Below are positions 1-8,571 of a DNA stretch of 52,349 nucleotides, one piece after another. Location of the stretch: positions 1-52,349 of the forward strand of contig CAJBME010000132.1 in the NCBI GenBank assembly GCA_903954065.1, in the 5' to 3' direction. Source of the DNA: an uncultured bacterium (GTDB lineage: Bacteria > Verrucomicrobiota > Verrucomicrobiia > Verrucomicrobiales > V1-33). Positions within the stretch are counted from its first letter, which is position 1. Each line of letters starts with the position of its first letter. Made by a program: the position numbers and the translations under genes. The notes beneath the pieces were generated by a model, which made no database searches, was not told the DNA's origin, and worked only from the letters and a program-made list of their open reading frames with translations.

Positions 1-262
1 GGTCAATTCACGGAGGGGATCCCACATGGATGTTTGTGAACGCAGGGGAGTGAGTTGAGAGAGTAATTTCATAGGACTTCAGAATATTTCAGAGCCCCCA
101 GCCAGCAACGGGAGGAAAGGGTTTTCCCCTCTCAGCCACTCGCTGAGAACCCATCCAAGAATGACTGAGACCCGAACCGCCGTTCGCTCGGGGTCGACCA
201 TGGTCCTCTCCATCCCTTCCAGCGACAATCCCGCCCGCACCTACCATTCCGCCTTCGCGATA
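1..262. other. Left-edge non-coding stretch
   Basis: No gene or RNA recognised. A short imperfect GAGG ... CCCCTC hairpin near 111-139 could end transcription of the DUF1460 gene on the minus strand. Confidence 0.35.
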
Positions 263-1261
263 TCAGCGGGAGGCCGCGGTCTCTAGCACATCGGGGGCTA
301 CCCCGGCCTGCAGACGCTTCAGGCGCGCCTGATACCGGACGTCGTCCCGCAACGTTTGATCGCGACGAAGCGGACGAGCGACCATGATACCGGCATGTTG
401 GCGAAAACGCTCGAGATACACCGCTAGCTGACTGTCCAGTACTACCGCCCCGTGGGTTTTTGAAGCATGGAGGAATCTCATGACACCGTCGGATCCGCGA
501 GCTGCGAGGCCGACATGCGAACAGACAACACCCTGCTCGCGCGTGACAATGCCGATAATATCACTGGTCTGCAGCAGCGGTTCCACGGCCCGGACCGCGG
601 CATTGGGAATAAAATACACAGGCAGGCGAGTCACACGCCGCTCGCTCTGGCGCATGGGATCGACCAGCTGCGGAGTATGGCGCAGGTATCGATAGCCTTG
701 CCAGGCCGCGGACATTTCGTCACTGCGACGTCCTTTCAGGCGCACGGCTCCGGGCAGCCGCCGGGTGATGTCGACCACATTTTGCCGGGCAGTATTGTCG
801 AAGAACCACTCGTCAAGATAGTGGATTCGATCAAGATACGCCCCGTGGCAGTGCCCTCCGCGGTAGCGTGTCCACTCGATTTCGGCGAGCAGATCCGTCC
901 ATGTGTAGGACTGCTTGGGCACCTCAATCATGCGGGCTAAACCGAGTACGGTCTCGAAAAACGTCCAGCAATCGAGACCGCTGAAATTCACGGACGGGGA
1001 TTCGATCACATCATCGATTTCCAGCGTATGTCCGGCGTAAGGCACGCCTTCCAATTCGCGGGCCAGCTGCCGCATTCGGATGTCCATGGGCTGTTGTCCC
1101 CAGCGGCCGGCGACCGCTTGGCGCGTGATGGCCTCGAATGTGGCGGCGCCTGTAAAACAAATGTTTTTGGGTAGGGTGACGGCTGCGCGGGCCGCGGGCG
1201 GACGGCATGCGGCCACCCCGGTGGCTGCGGTGGCGCAAAAAACAAACTGGCGGCGCGTCAT
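263..1261 (-). CDS. DUF1460 family secreted protein (NlpC/P60-like amidase fold)
   Basis: A 332-residue exported protein. The N-terminus carries a twin-arginine motif (TRRQFVF) followed by a hydrophobic stretch and an Ala-rich cleavage region, so Tat export is likely. The motif GLDCWTF near residue 95 is the nucleophile-Cys motif of DUF1460, a family related to NlpC/P60 cell-wall peptidases; the later segment around SHVGLAA fits the catalytic-His region. The likely role is cleavage or remodelling of peptidoglycan peptides in the periplasm. The reading frame continues upstream to 1330, but the ATG at 1261 places the Tat signal at the very N-terminus and leaves room for the divergent gene starting near 1313. 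Family assignment is from motif recognition; the substrate is unknown. Confidence 0.8.
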   Translation of the reverse strand: MTRRQFVFCATAATGVAACRPPAARAAVTLPKNICFTGAATFEAITRQAVAGRWGQQPMDIRMRQLARELEGVPYAGHTLEIDDVIESPSVNFSGLDCWTFFETVLGLARMIEVPKQSYTWTDLLAEIEWTRYRGGHCHGAYLDRIHYLDEWFFDNTARQNVVDITRRLPGAVRLKGRRSDEMSAAWQGYRYLRHTPQLVDPMRQSERRVTRLPVYFIPNAAVRAVEPLLQTSDIIGIVTREQGVVCSHVGLAARGSDGVMRFLHASKTHGAVVLDSQLAVYLERFRQHAGIMVARPLRRDQTLRDDVRYQARLKRLQAGVAPDVLETAASR

Positions 1262-1312
1262 AGGGTGGCGAATGCTGAGGCGTATGATTCTCCACCCCCA
1301 CCCTGCCTGCCA

Positions 1313-1798
1313 GTGAAAATCTGGTCCCATCCTGAGATTGCCCGCCTCCGGACCAGTCGCGGTCCGGCGTGGGGTGCCTTCGCCGGCCGACTGGTGCTAG
1401 CCGCGGTCTTTTTGTATGCTGGGACGCTCAAAATCTTGAATCCTCAGGAATTCCTGCTCGATGTGCGTTCATTTCAGTTGCTGGGCGACCCATGGGCCGC
1501 GTTTCTATCGCTCGGTTTGCCATGGCTTGAAGTCTTTTGCGCGCTGGCCTTGATTCTGGGCGGGTGGTGGCGTGGCGCCTGCGGTCTTATTGCCGGCATG
1601 CTGGTCGTTTTTGGACTAGCCTTTGTGCAGGCTTGGATGCGCGATCTGGATGTGACCTGCGGGTGTTTTGGAAAGTCCGAGAACAAGACCAATTTCGCGC
1701 AATCGTTGACGATTGACGCCACGCTACTGGGGCTGACCGCCGTTGTCTGGTGGGGACGCTCTCGTCTTGAACGCATTCAAAAACACACCTCAATCTGA
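1313..1798 (+). CDS. MauE/DoxX-like membrane protein
   Basis: About 161 residues from the GTG at 1313. An ATG at 1265 is also in frame but would overlap the divergent promoter region and add a Pro-rich, unconserved leader. Four hydrophobic segments follow the pattern of MauE/DoxX-type proteins: FAGRLVLAAVFLYAGTLKIL, a second around the LGLPWLEVFCALALILGGWW segment, then two more. A Cys pair (TCGCFG) lies after TM3, as in MauE-like proteins that assist disulfide or quinone-linked redox chemistry. It is divergent from the DUF1460 gene and has no mau genes beside it, so a role in methylamine use is not implied. The membrane topology is clear; the function is inferred from family only. Confidence 0.7.
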   Translation: MKIWSHPEIARLRTSRGPAWGAFAGRLVLAAVFLYAGTLKILNPQEFLLDVRSFQLLGDPWAAFLSLGLPWLEVFCALALILGGWWRGACGLIAGMLVVFGLAFVQAWMRDLDVTCGCFGKSENKTNFAQSLTIDATLLGLTAVVWWGRSRLERIQKHTSI

Positions 1799-1843
1799 TC
1801 GTTGAACCCGCGCCCGCGCGCGCCTCATCGGGTCAGCCCCTGA

Positions 1844-1872
1844 TTGCAGCCGGTAGCGGATGCATCCATAAT
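1844..1872 (+). promoter_or_regulatory. possible sigma-70 promoter of the cyclophilin gene
   Basis: TTGCAG (1844-1849) and CATAAT (1867-1872) are separated by 17 bases. The -10 box matches five of six consensus positions and the -35 box only three. Transcription would start about two bases before the ATG at 1881, giving a nearly leaderless mRNA, which fits the absence of a visible Shine-Dalgarno sequence there. Confidence 0.3.
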
Positions 1873-1880
1873 AGACGTCC

Positions 1881-2573
1881 ATGAAAACCAGATCCCTGCT
1901 TACCACACTGCTGCTCACCACCCTGGCCGGCCTGACGCTGCCGCTGACCGCCCAGGACAAGGAGAAAGCCGCGGCGCCGACCAAGGCGTCATTGACTGAG
2001 CCCGCCACTTTGAAAGAAAAGTCCCCTGAGTCGTTTCGCGTCAAGATGGACACCACCAAAGGAGCAATCACGATCGAAGTGACGCGGGCTTGGGCTCCGA
2101 ATGGGGCTGACCGCTTCTACAATCTCGTACAGAGTGGGTATTTCACAGAGATCGCCTTTTTCCGCGCCATCAGTGGTTTCATGTGCCAGTTCGGCATTCA
2201 CGGAGACCCCACCATTTCAGCGGCCTGGCGCGATGCTAAAATCCCCGACGATAAAACCGGCGCCGCCAGCAATGCCGCAGGCATGCTCACCTTCGCCATG
2301 GCCGGCCCCAACACCCGTACCACCCAGCTCTTCATTAATTTAGACGATAATGCCCAGCTCGATTCCATGGGCTTTCCGCCATTTGGTAAAGTCGTCGAAG
2401 GCATGGATGTGGTGAAAAAACTCAATACTGAATACGGCGAAGGCGCGCCCCGCGGCCGGGGGCCGGATCAAGGAAAAGTGCAAATGATGGGCAATGCGTA
2501 TCTGAAAAAAGATTTCCCCAACCTTGATTATATCAAGTCGGCGAGCGTGGTGAAAGCCGTGGAGGCGAAGTAA
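1881..2573 (+). CDS. Secreted cyclophilin-type peptidyl-prolyl isomerase
   Basis: 230 residues. Residues 1-25 form a Sec signal peptide (MKTRSLLTT, hydrophobic core, then LTAQ), so it acts in the periplasm. The mature part has a cyclophilin domain: the DTTKGAITIEV strand, the RFYNLVQSGYF segment, an FFRAISGFMCQFG core in place of the classical FHRVI...IQGG, then the AGMLTFAMAG, TQLFINL and FGKVVEGMDVV segments. The catalytic Arg is in FFRAI. It catalyses cis-trans isomerisation of prolyl bonds, helping fold exported proteins. A perfect hairpin 50 bases downstream closes the transcript. Family assignment is firm; the name ppiA would be a guess. Confidence 0.93.
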   Translation: MKTRSLLTTLLLTTLAGLTLPLTAQDKEKAAAPTKASLTEPATLKEKSPESFRVKMDTTKGAITIEVTRAWAPNGADRFYNLVQSGYFTEIAFFRAISGFMCQFGIHGDPTISAAWRDAKIPDDKTGAASNAAGMLTFAMAGPNTRTTQLFINLDDNAQLDSMGFPPFGKVVEGMDVVKKLNTEYGEGAPRGRGPDQGKVQMMGNAYLKKDFPNLDYIKSASVVKAVEAK

Positions 2574-2918
2574 AGAGGGACGCAAACCGGAGCGCAAAGC
2601 CGGGCGCCAGAGATCCTGTCGCCGCCCGACGAATTCACGTGTCGGGCGGCGCCTTCCGGTTTAAGGGCTACATGGTTGCATGAAGCCTGATCACCGGGAC
2701 GGCGAACGGGACGGCGGATGACCCCGGAAGGGACGGCGATGCGAAGGGGCGTTTTTTTGATCGCGACGCGTCGCCCGGGCGGATAGGAGGCGGGCAGCGA
2801 CGCTGATTTCGCCGATTTTCGCGGGTGGCGACGCGGGTCCGTCCTGTGGGGAGCATTTTGTTAAGATTTCCGAAACACCTGTCCTTGCCGTGCCCCAAAA
2901 CCGGAGGATGATCGGCGA
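2574..2918. other. 345-base intergenic stretch
   Basis: Holds the terminator hairpin at 2621-2650 and the upstream region of the L,D-transpeptidase gene. That region includes a GGAGG Shine-Dalgarno at 2903-2907, 11 bases before the ATG. I see no coding potential in the remainder, which is rich in short GGGACGGCG-like runs. Confidence 0.6.
2621..2650 (+). terminator. Hairpin terminator after the cyclophilin gene
   Basis: GCCGCCCGAC and GTCGGGCGGC form a perfect 10-bp GC-rich stem around a 10-base loop. The sequence after it is moderately T-rich (TTCCGGTTT) rather than a clean T-run, so termination strength is uncertain. It lies 47 bases after the stop codon at 2573. Confidence 0.55.
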
Positions 2919-3917
2919 ATGAAGCCGTTTCTCCTGCTTGCGCTCATTCCCTTCCTTTTTGGCATTTCCTGCACCTCCACAAAAAATGAGACGGGCGAGC
3001 CACCGGCGGTGTTGGAAACCAAGGTCACTACCAAGGTCACTACCACGGCGCGTCCGGAGGATGTGGCCCGCGTGGATGCGTTTTTCAAGGAAGGAGGCAA
3101 GCACGGGTTTCATCCGCCCAAGGACCAGTCGACAAAGTTTACCGCCGCCGAGACCCTCTGTATCGTAGAACTCGATCAACAACGCGTTTACTTCTATCGT
3201 GGCAATGAATTGATGGCCGCGAGCCGCATTTCCAGCGGTCGTTCCGGCTATCGCACCGAGACCGGGACTTATACGATTGGGCATCGGAACCTCAATCATC
3301 GTTCCAATCTGTACGGCAGTTATGTCAGTGCGGGCGGACGCACGCTCGCGGACGATATCAAAGTCGGCGTTGACCCTCAGCCGGAAGGATCGTCGTTCGT
3401 AGGCTCGCTCATGAAATATTTCCAACGCTTCGAGCGCAACGGCAGCCCGACGGCCATGGGCTTTCACCAAGGTGTCGTCCCGTCTTATCCCGCTTCCCAC
3501 GGTTGCCTCCGGCTGCCGTCCAAGATGGCCGCTTGGTTCTTTGAAAGCATGCCCAAAGGCACTCCCGTCCATATCAACGGCACGAAATACGGCGTCAAAC
3601 CCGGCACGCGTCAAAAAGGGTCGCGCCGCTCAACTCGTACCGTCACCCCTGCCAAAAACACCCCAGATACCCCCGCCCCGGCCGTGAGCACCGAAACCGG
3701 CGCCCCCGTGACAGCTCCGACACCCGCTGAGACACTCCCCTCCTCTCCAGCCAACGAATCCCCAGCCGCACCACCTTTAGCGCCGTCTATCGACCCGCCA
3801 GCTAGCGACCCGCCAGCTGGCGAAGCCGAATCCGCCAGCCCCGCCAGCCCCGCTGATCCCGCTGCCACGGACGCCCCTGCAGCCGCGAGTGCGACCGAGC
3901 TGGTCATCCCACAATAA
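2919..3917 (+). CDS. L,D-transpeptidase (YkuD) lipoprotein
   Basis: 332 residues. Residues 1-18 end in FGISC, a lipobox, so the protein is probably lipid-anchored at Cys18. A short KVTTKVTT repeat links to a YkuD domain at about 76-213 with the catalytic SHGCLRLP motif (His194, Cys196) and an upstream conserved His183. This enzyme class makes 3-3 cross-links in peptidoglycan or attaches proteins to it. The C-terminal 115 residues are a Pro/Ala/Ser/Thr-rich low-complexity tail, perhaps spanning or binding the wall. A GGAGG Shine-Dalgarno at 2903-2907 supports the start. The gene stands alone. Confidence 0.9.
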   Translation: MKPFLLLALIPFLFGISCTSTKNETGEPPAVLETKVTTKVTTTARPEDVARVDAFFKEGGKHGFHPPKDQSTKFTAAETLCIVELDQQRVYFYRGNELMAASRISSGRSGYRTETGTYTIGHRNLNHRSNLYGSYVSAGGRTLADDIKVGVDPQPEGSSFVGSLMKYFQRFERNGSPTAMGFHQGVVPSYPASHGCLRLPSKMAAWFFESMPKGTPVHINGTKYGVKPGTRQKGSRRSTRTVTPAKNTPDTPAPAVSTETGAPVTAPTPAETLPSSPANESPAAPPLAPSIDPPASDPPAGEAESASPASPADPAATDAPAAASATELVIPQ

Positions 3918-4033
3918 TTGATCCGTCACAAGCCGCACGGGCGATAGGACTGACCTGCCGCGTGCCTGTGGCTTTCTTCCTAGAAGCGCGCCGGCCACGG
4001 ACCGGCGGCGGCTTCGTCGGTAGCGGGAGTCAC

Positions 4034-4894
4034 TTAATTTTGCTGCGCGGCGAGGGCCGCCGCGCCCCGGGCGGCGGCTTCAGCCGCTTTGCGTTGAATT
4101 TCCTCAGGCGATGGCAGACTGGCCAAGACGTCGGCCGGAATGAATCCGTCCCCGGCCAGCTTAATCAGGCATTTTTTACGCTCCTCCAACGCTTTGTCCG
4201 GGCTGCGCTCTTTAGAAAACCGCGATTTGGCGGCCAGACTTCGGTCTTTGAGGCGGGCGTAGATGTCTCCGCCTAACAAGGCCGAGATGTCGACCTTCAT
4301 TTTTTCCCGCTGCACATCATCGGCCTGCACGGGCTCGCCATTGATCGGACCGTGGGCGTATTTCGGAAACATGATGGCCACCTCGGGACACACCCGCGAA
4401 CAGGCCGGACAGTTGGTCTTGCAGTTGTCGTTGTTCTGGACTTGGATTTTTTTGTCGTCGCTGACGCCGTAGACATCAAACAAACAAAAACTCAAACATT
4501 GCATGCAGTTGGTGCAGCGGTCGTAATCGATCACGGGAAACCACGGTTTCCAAGCGCCGGGTTGATTCATGGTCCGGCCTTGACGCACGCGAAATTCCTC
4601 GACCACACCCAACACCCCGACGGCATCGAGCCCGGCGATATCGCGCGCCTCGACCGTACGGCGGGCCTCAGCATCCTCCACCTGCGGAGCCCCGTCGGCA
4701 AACAAACCGAGGACCAGCAGCGTGTGATCGTCATCCACCAGCGACGCCCCACGCCCGGGGGTGACCCGCGTGACCGCATATCCTTTGTCCAGCAATGACG
4801 CCATGACCAAAGCACGAGCCTCTGGCGGAAGCGGAATCGAACCATCGCCCTCGTAAAGGACGACACGCAACGGACGATGAGTGTGAGTGATCAT
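4034..4894 (-). CDS. Two-cluster 4Fe-4S ferredoxin-like protein
   Basis: 286 residues. Residues 1-105 are a predicted alpha/beta domain without an obvious match. Residues 127-169 hold two Cys quartets, C127-x2-C130-x2-C133-x3-C137 and C158-x3-C162-x2-C165-x3-C169, the spacing of a bacterial dicluster ferredoxin that binds two [4Fe-4S] clusters; the second quartet is slightly unusual (C-x3-C at its start). The C-terminal 100 residues are charged and helical, ending in an Ala-rich tail. It is the last gene of a three-gene operon after a radical SAM enzyme and a small CxC protein, so it probably supplies electrons to the radical SAM enzyme. That role is inferred from context. Confidence 0.82.
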   Translation of the reverse strand: MITHTHRPLRVVLYEGDGSIPLPPEARALVMASLLDKGYAVTRVTPGRGASLVDDDHTLLVLGLFADGAPQVEDAEARRTVEARDIAGLDAVGVLGVVEEFRVRQGRTMNQPGAWKPWFPVIDYDRCTNCMQCLSFCLFDVYGVSDDKKIQVQNNDNCKTNCPACSRVCPEVAIMFPKYAHGPINGEPVQADDVQREKMKVDISALLGGDIYARLKDRSLAAKSRFSKERSPDKALEERKKCLIKLAGDGFIPADVLASLPSPEEIQRKAAEAAARGAAALAAQQN

Positions 4895-4900
4895 GGGAAA

Positions 4901-5329
4901 TTAAACAGGTCCCTGGGTTTCAGGCGTGGCCGGGCCCGCCGACAGGAAGCTCCCATCCGGCGGGAGGGACGTGTCATCCGAAGCCACGGGAGAGGCCGAC
5001 GCCGCGCGCAGCATGCCCACAACGACCGCGTCCGAGGAAAATTCGCGCATGTTGTGAATCTCAACATGTTCGTCCGCCAGCGGCACACCCGCCTGCCGGA
5101 ACAAGCCTTTGACTGCCCGCGGATGACAAGCGGCAATGCGCAGCCCACCGCGCGCCGCACACTCACTCAAGGCCGTCAATCGCGGGTCCCGATGCGCCGC
5201 CATTTCACAGAGATCCGAGACACTCTCGAAACTTGATCCACTCTCGCCCAGCTGGCGGAGTACGTCATCCTTGACACCCGGGTTGATCACCTGGGCATAG
5301 GCACAGCGGCAGTACAAAAGCGTAGGCAA
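4901..5329 (-). CDS. Small CxC protein between radical SAM enzyme and ferredoxin
   Basis: About 142 residues from a TTG at 5329, six bases beyond the stop of the upstream radical SAM gene; a second TTG at 5317 is equally possible. The open frame reaches back to an ATG at 5521, but that would overlap the radical SAM gene by nearly 190 bases. The N-terminus (LLYCRCAYAQVI) has a C-x-C pair, and two more Cys follow in SECAARGG and AACHPR. No known family is recognised. Its place between two iron-sulfur protein genes, with seven bases to the ferredoxin gene, suggests a partner in the same redox pathway. Start codon and function are both uncertain. Confidence 0.6.
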   Translation of the reverse strand: MPTLLYCRCAYAQVINPGVKDDVLRQLGESGSSFESVSDLCEMAAHRDPRLTALSECAARGGLRIAACHPRAVKGLFRQAGVPLADEHVEIHNMREFSSDAVVVGMLRAASASPVASDDTSLPPDGSFLSAGPATPETQGPV

Positions 5330-5334
5330 GGCAG

Positions 5335-6621
5335 TTAATGAGAAGGGTTTTGGGGCGGCAGGGACGGGGTGGTGACTGACACGACCGGCAAAGACGTAGT
5401 GGGCGATGCAGACGGCGGGGTAAAACCGGCCCGTTCGTAAGCACCAAAGTCGTGGTACAACATCTTTTTGCCAAGGCGATAGACCCAACTTTTTTCGGGG
5501 ATCGATTCGTCTGGTGTCCACTGACTGGGGCGTGGCGACATGGCCTCCAATTCTGCCATGGCTGACTGCCGGATGGTGGTGTCGGTGGCGCTGTGGCGGG
5601 CGACCAGTGATTTCATCAAATCTGGTCGTTCGAGGACAATGCAGCCCCGTGTATGTCGGGCCGCGGTCTCGCGGAAATCGCGAATAAAGGCGGATTGGGT
5701 CAGCGTCTCGTAGATGTCGCCATCACGAATGTTGTCGGTGGCAAATTGAATGATGGGGCACGGCTCGATAGCTCCGCTCGGAGAGACGTGATGACTGATG
5801 CCGGTGGCCATCGGACACAACGCCTGCCCGTCACCATCGTAGTAGGCGTCGATGAGCCCGATGGGCAGCTTGGTCCGCATTTCGACCACGAAGCGGCGCA
5901 CTTGTTTGACCTGTTCCGGGCGCAGCGCCAACTGTTCATTCATGTTGGGGCCGACGACGCGGTAGGTGTGGTACCAGGCGTAGTGCACACCGCGTTTAAT
6001 CAAGGCGCGGAGCCAATCTTCCGACAGGCAGGCGTCGATATTGGACTGGCAGAGGCTGGTCGAAACGCCGGTCAGCACTCGATTGCGCAGGCAGGCATCC
6101 AGTCCGCGCAGCGTCCGGGCGTAAACGTCCTTGTTGCCCCGGCGCTCGTCACTGATGACCGCATCGCCTTCGATGCTGATGAGAGGTGTGACATTGCCCA
6201 GCTGCCGCATTTTAGCGGCCACTTTATCGGTGATAAACTGGCCATTGGTGAAAACTTGAAAGTAGCAATCTGGATGTTCAGCGAGGAAATCGAACAACTC
6301 CGGATGCATGAACGGCTCGCCTCCGAGCACGCCAAAAAAGGAATTGCCGCGCGCCTTGGCTTGATTGACGAGGCGATTCAGATCAGCCAGCGGCAGAGCG
6401 ACCCGAGGTTTGTCGACATCGACCCAGCACCCTTGGCAGCGGAGATTGCAGGAGTTGAGGATGGAGATGTAAAGAAAGGGAGGAAAGTACTGGCCGGCAG
6501 CCATTCTCTTTTTAAAGAGCTGGACTGAGCGAGTCCCTTTCACTCCAAAATTCCACGCGACTTTCCACCACGTGAGGGGATCGGTGGTGGAGAGAATACG
6601 TGAGGCAAGTCCAAGAACCAT
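5335..6621 (-). CDS. Radical SAM protein
   Basis: 428 residues from the ATG at 6621; a TTG at 6657 is also in frame. The radical SAM signature CNLRCQGC (Cys58, Cys62, Cys65) binds the [4Fe-4S] cluster that cleaves S-adenosylmethionine, and GGEPF at about 100-104 is the SAM amino-group motif. The C-terminal region has further Cys (ALCPMATG, EPCPIIQ, RGCIVL) resembling a SPASM/twitch-type auxiliary cluster. It heads an operon with a CxC protein and a dicluster ferredoxin. The family includes peptide-modifying and lipid-modifying enzymes, and nothing nearby looks like a precursor peptide, so the substrate is unknown. Confidence 0.88.
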   Translation of the reverse strand: MVLGLASRILSTTDPLTWWKVAWNFGVKGTRSVQLFKKRMAAGQYFPPFLYISILNSCNLRCQGCWVDVDKPRVALPLADLNRLVNQAKARGNSFFGVLGGEPFMHPELFDFLAEHPDCYFQVFTNGQFITDKVAAKMRQLGNVTPLISIEGDAVISDERRGNKDVYARTLRGLDACLRNRVLTGVSTSLCQSNIDACLSEDWLRALIKRGVHYAWYHTYRVVGPNMNEQLALRPEQVKQVRRFVVEMRTKLPIGLIDAYYDGDGQALCPMATGISHHVSPSGAIEPCPIIQFATDNIRDGDIYETLTQSAFIRDFRETAARHTRGCIVLERPDLMKSLVARHSATDTTIRQSAMAELEAMSPRPSQWTPDESIPEKSWVYRLGKKMLYHDFGAYERAGFTPPSASPTTSLPVVSVTTPSLPPQNPSH

Positions 6622-6689
6622 GGGTGAGAATGGGGCGGTAAAGGGCGTGGCGTGCAACCTTATTTGGTGTCTTGTTGCGGTGTCTTCGC

Positions 6690-7091
6690 ATGAATCTTTT
6701 TACCTATGGATCGTTGATGTTCCCCGAGGTCTGGCGGCCGGTGGCCGGCGGGGAAAATGCCGGGTTGGCGGCCACTTTGAGCGATCATGCTGCCTGGAAA
6801 GTGCGTGGCGAATCCTATCCGGGTCTGGTGCCAGCGTCGGGCCGGACGACGGTCGGGGTGCTGTATTTTGATGTGAGTGCAGCCGCCATCGGCCGGCTCG
6901 ATGCTTTTGAGGGGACTTTTTATGAACGTACGGTCGTGGTCGTGAAGACGAGTGAGGGCGTGGACGTCACGGCCTTTGCGTATGTGGTGGCCGCTGATCA
7001 CCGCCACGAACTGGAAAACACCCTCTGGGACGCCGAAGAATTTCGCCGGCTCCACCTTGCCGGATTCCTGACGGCCCCGCCGTCGGCTTGA
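6690..7091 (+). CDS. Gamma-glutamylcyclotransferase-like (AIG2/GGCT) protein
   Basis: 133 residues beginning MNLFTYGSLM, the family's nucleotide-free substrate-loop motif (YGSL). The conserved FEGTFYER segment supplies the catalytic Glu region (about residue 77), and the C-terminal WDAEEFRR segment is also typical. Members form 5-oxoproline from gamma-glutamyl amines. The start at 6690 is chosen over 6672 because homologues begin at MxxxFxYGxL. It diverges from the radical SAM operon; the two starts are only 68 bases apart. No pathway partner is seen nearby, so the physiological substrate is open. Confidence 0.85.
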   Translation: MNLFTYGSLMFPEVWRPVAGGENAGLAATLSDHAAWKVRGESYPGLVPASGRTTVGVLYFDVSAAAIGRLDAFEGTFYERTVVVVKTSEGVDVTAFAYVVAADHRHELENTLWDAEEFRRLHLAGFLTAPPSA

Positions 7092-7227
7092 AGCGCTTGC
7101 GCGCTGAGAATTCCGTGAGACACGGAGTTCACGAACCGATGAGCCCACGCGGCACTTCGTCGGACCGTCCTCCTATCTCCTTATCTCATTGACCCTGGGC
7201 GCCCCCCGCCTCCTCTTGGTCGCCCCA

Positions 7228-7506
7228 CTAATCTTCCATGAAGCCGCTCTCGATGAGTGCGCCAATTTTCTCCACGGCCAATTCGGCGTCAGTGCCCTCC
7301 GCGGTGATTCTGATCACGGTACCGTGATTAGCGGCCAGCATCATCAGGCCCATGATGCTTTTCCCATTGACTTGCTCCTCACTTTTTTCCACCCAGATTT
7401 CGGACTGAAACGTGTTGCACAGCTTCACGAGCATGGCGGCCGGCCGGGCATGCAGGCCTTGCCGGTTCCGGATGGTAAAGTCACGCTGGATGGTGGCTGG
7501 GTTCAT
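7228..7506 (-). CDS. ptsH: HPr-family phosphocarrier protein
   Basis: 92 residues. The active-site His19 lies in QGLHARPA and the regulatory Ser50 in NGKSIMGLMML, matching His15 and Ser46 of classical HPr. The protein accepts phosphate on His from enzyme I and can be phosphorylated on Ser by HPr kinase, which is encoded 22 bases upstream in the same operon. No enzyme I or PTS permease gene is in the window, so a mainly regulatory role is likely. It is the last gene of the kdsA-lpt-hpf-hprK operon. Confidence 0.95.
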   Translation of the reverse strand: MNPATIQRDFTIRNRQGLHARPAAMLVKLCNTFQSEIWVEKSEEQVNGKSIMGLMMLAANHGTVIRITAEGTDAELAVEKIGALIESGFMED

Positions 7507-7528
7507 CAGTTCAGGGGGAAAACGAGTA

Positions 7529-8485
7529 TTATTGGTTTTTCTTCATGATGTTCAACAGATTCTTCGTAAACTCTGCGGCACTGTTATGGCCGAGGCTTTT
7601 CAGCTTCTGATCCAGCGCCGCCACCTCCACCAGCTGCGCCATGTCCCGCCCGGGCAGCACCGGCAACTCCACCAAAGGCACCGGGATATCGAGAATCGTG
7701 CTGAACTTCGGCTCGACCCCGACGCGCTCGACTTCATTGATGTCCTTCGCACTCACGAGTTGCACCACCAGATCCAGCCGCTTCTCCGGCAAAATGGCGC
7801 CAATGCCGTACAGCGCCGCCACATTGATGATGCCCAGTCCCCGTACCTCCATATGGAACCGCCCATGTTCAGGTGCACTGCCCACAATCTCACGGCCTTC
7901 GATCGATTTGAGATGAACCAAATCATCCGCCACCAAAGAATGCCCGCGATCAATCAATCCCAAAACCGTCTCGCTCTTGCCCGTGCCGCTGCGCCCGCGA
8001 ATCAAAATCCCAATCCCACGGACATCAACCATCGAGGCGTGATCACTCACGCTCGGCGCAAAATCAAACTCGAGCGCAATCGTCGCCGCATTGAGGAATT
8101 TCAACGTCGACATCGACGTCTGGAAAACCGAGAGCCCCGCATCATTGGCAAATTTGAGCAAACTGCGCGGCAGCTCCAGTCCGCGACACACAATCAAACA
8201 CGGCAATTCATGGTCACATAATTCCTCGAATCGCTGCTTCTGTTCGGCTGAGGAAAGGCTTTCCAGAAATGAAAACTCTTGAAAACCAATGACTTGAATT
8301 CGTTTTTTTGCGAAATACGTATAGAACCCAGCAAGGGCCAGCCCAGGACGATTAACCGTCGGTTCGCTGATCAGACGGGCGAATCCCGCCTCCGTCCCCA
8401 ACAATTTCATGCGCAAGGCCTCGCAATGACGCTCGAAAAACGTACCAACGGTAATGTGACTGGGACGACGAACTTTGCTGGGCAT
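7529..8485 (-). CDS. hprK: HPr kinase/phosphorylase
   Basis: 318 residues from the ATG at 8485. The N-terminal domain (about 1-130) is followed by the catalytic domain with the Walker A motif GRSGTGKS, then LVADDLV and the HprK signature MEVRGLGIINV, and a C-terminal helix. It phosphorylates a Ser of HPr and removes the phosphate again in response to metabolite levels. Directly upstream of ptsH and downstream of hpf, it takes the place that ptsN/rapZ hold in the enterobacterial lpt-rpoN cluster. An in-frame extension to 8542 lacks conservation and is not used. Confidence 0.95.
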   Translation of the reverse strand: MPSKVRRPSHITVGTFFERHCEALRMKLLGTEAGFARLISEPTVNRPGLALAGFYTYFAKKRIQVIGFQEFSFLESLSSAEQKQRFEELCDHELPCLIVCRGLELPRSLLKFANDAGLSVFQTSMSTLKFLNAATIALEFDFAPSVSDHASMVDVRGIGILIRGRSGTGKSETVLGLIDRGHSLVADDLVHLKSIEGREIVGSAPEHGRFHMEVRGLGIINVAALYGIGAILPEKRLDLVVQLVSAKDINEVERVGVEPKFSTILDIPVPLVELPVLPGRDMAQLVEVAALDQKLKSLGHNSAAEFTKNLLNIMKKNQ

Positions 8486-8571
8486 GCGGCGCGGGGGAAA
8501 AATGTGGACGACGGCGAGTGGGGCTCCGGCTTCCGGGAACAACCGGAAGCCGGAAATCAGGCGATACGGGA

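Noticed and set aside
5329..5521. N-terminal extension of the CxC gene to the ATG at 5521
   Set aside because: It would overlap the radical SAM gene by about 190 bases, and the added sequence looks like an out-of-frame reading of that gene.
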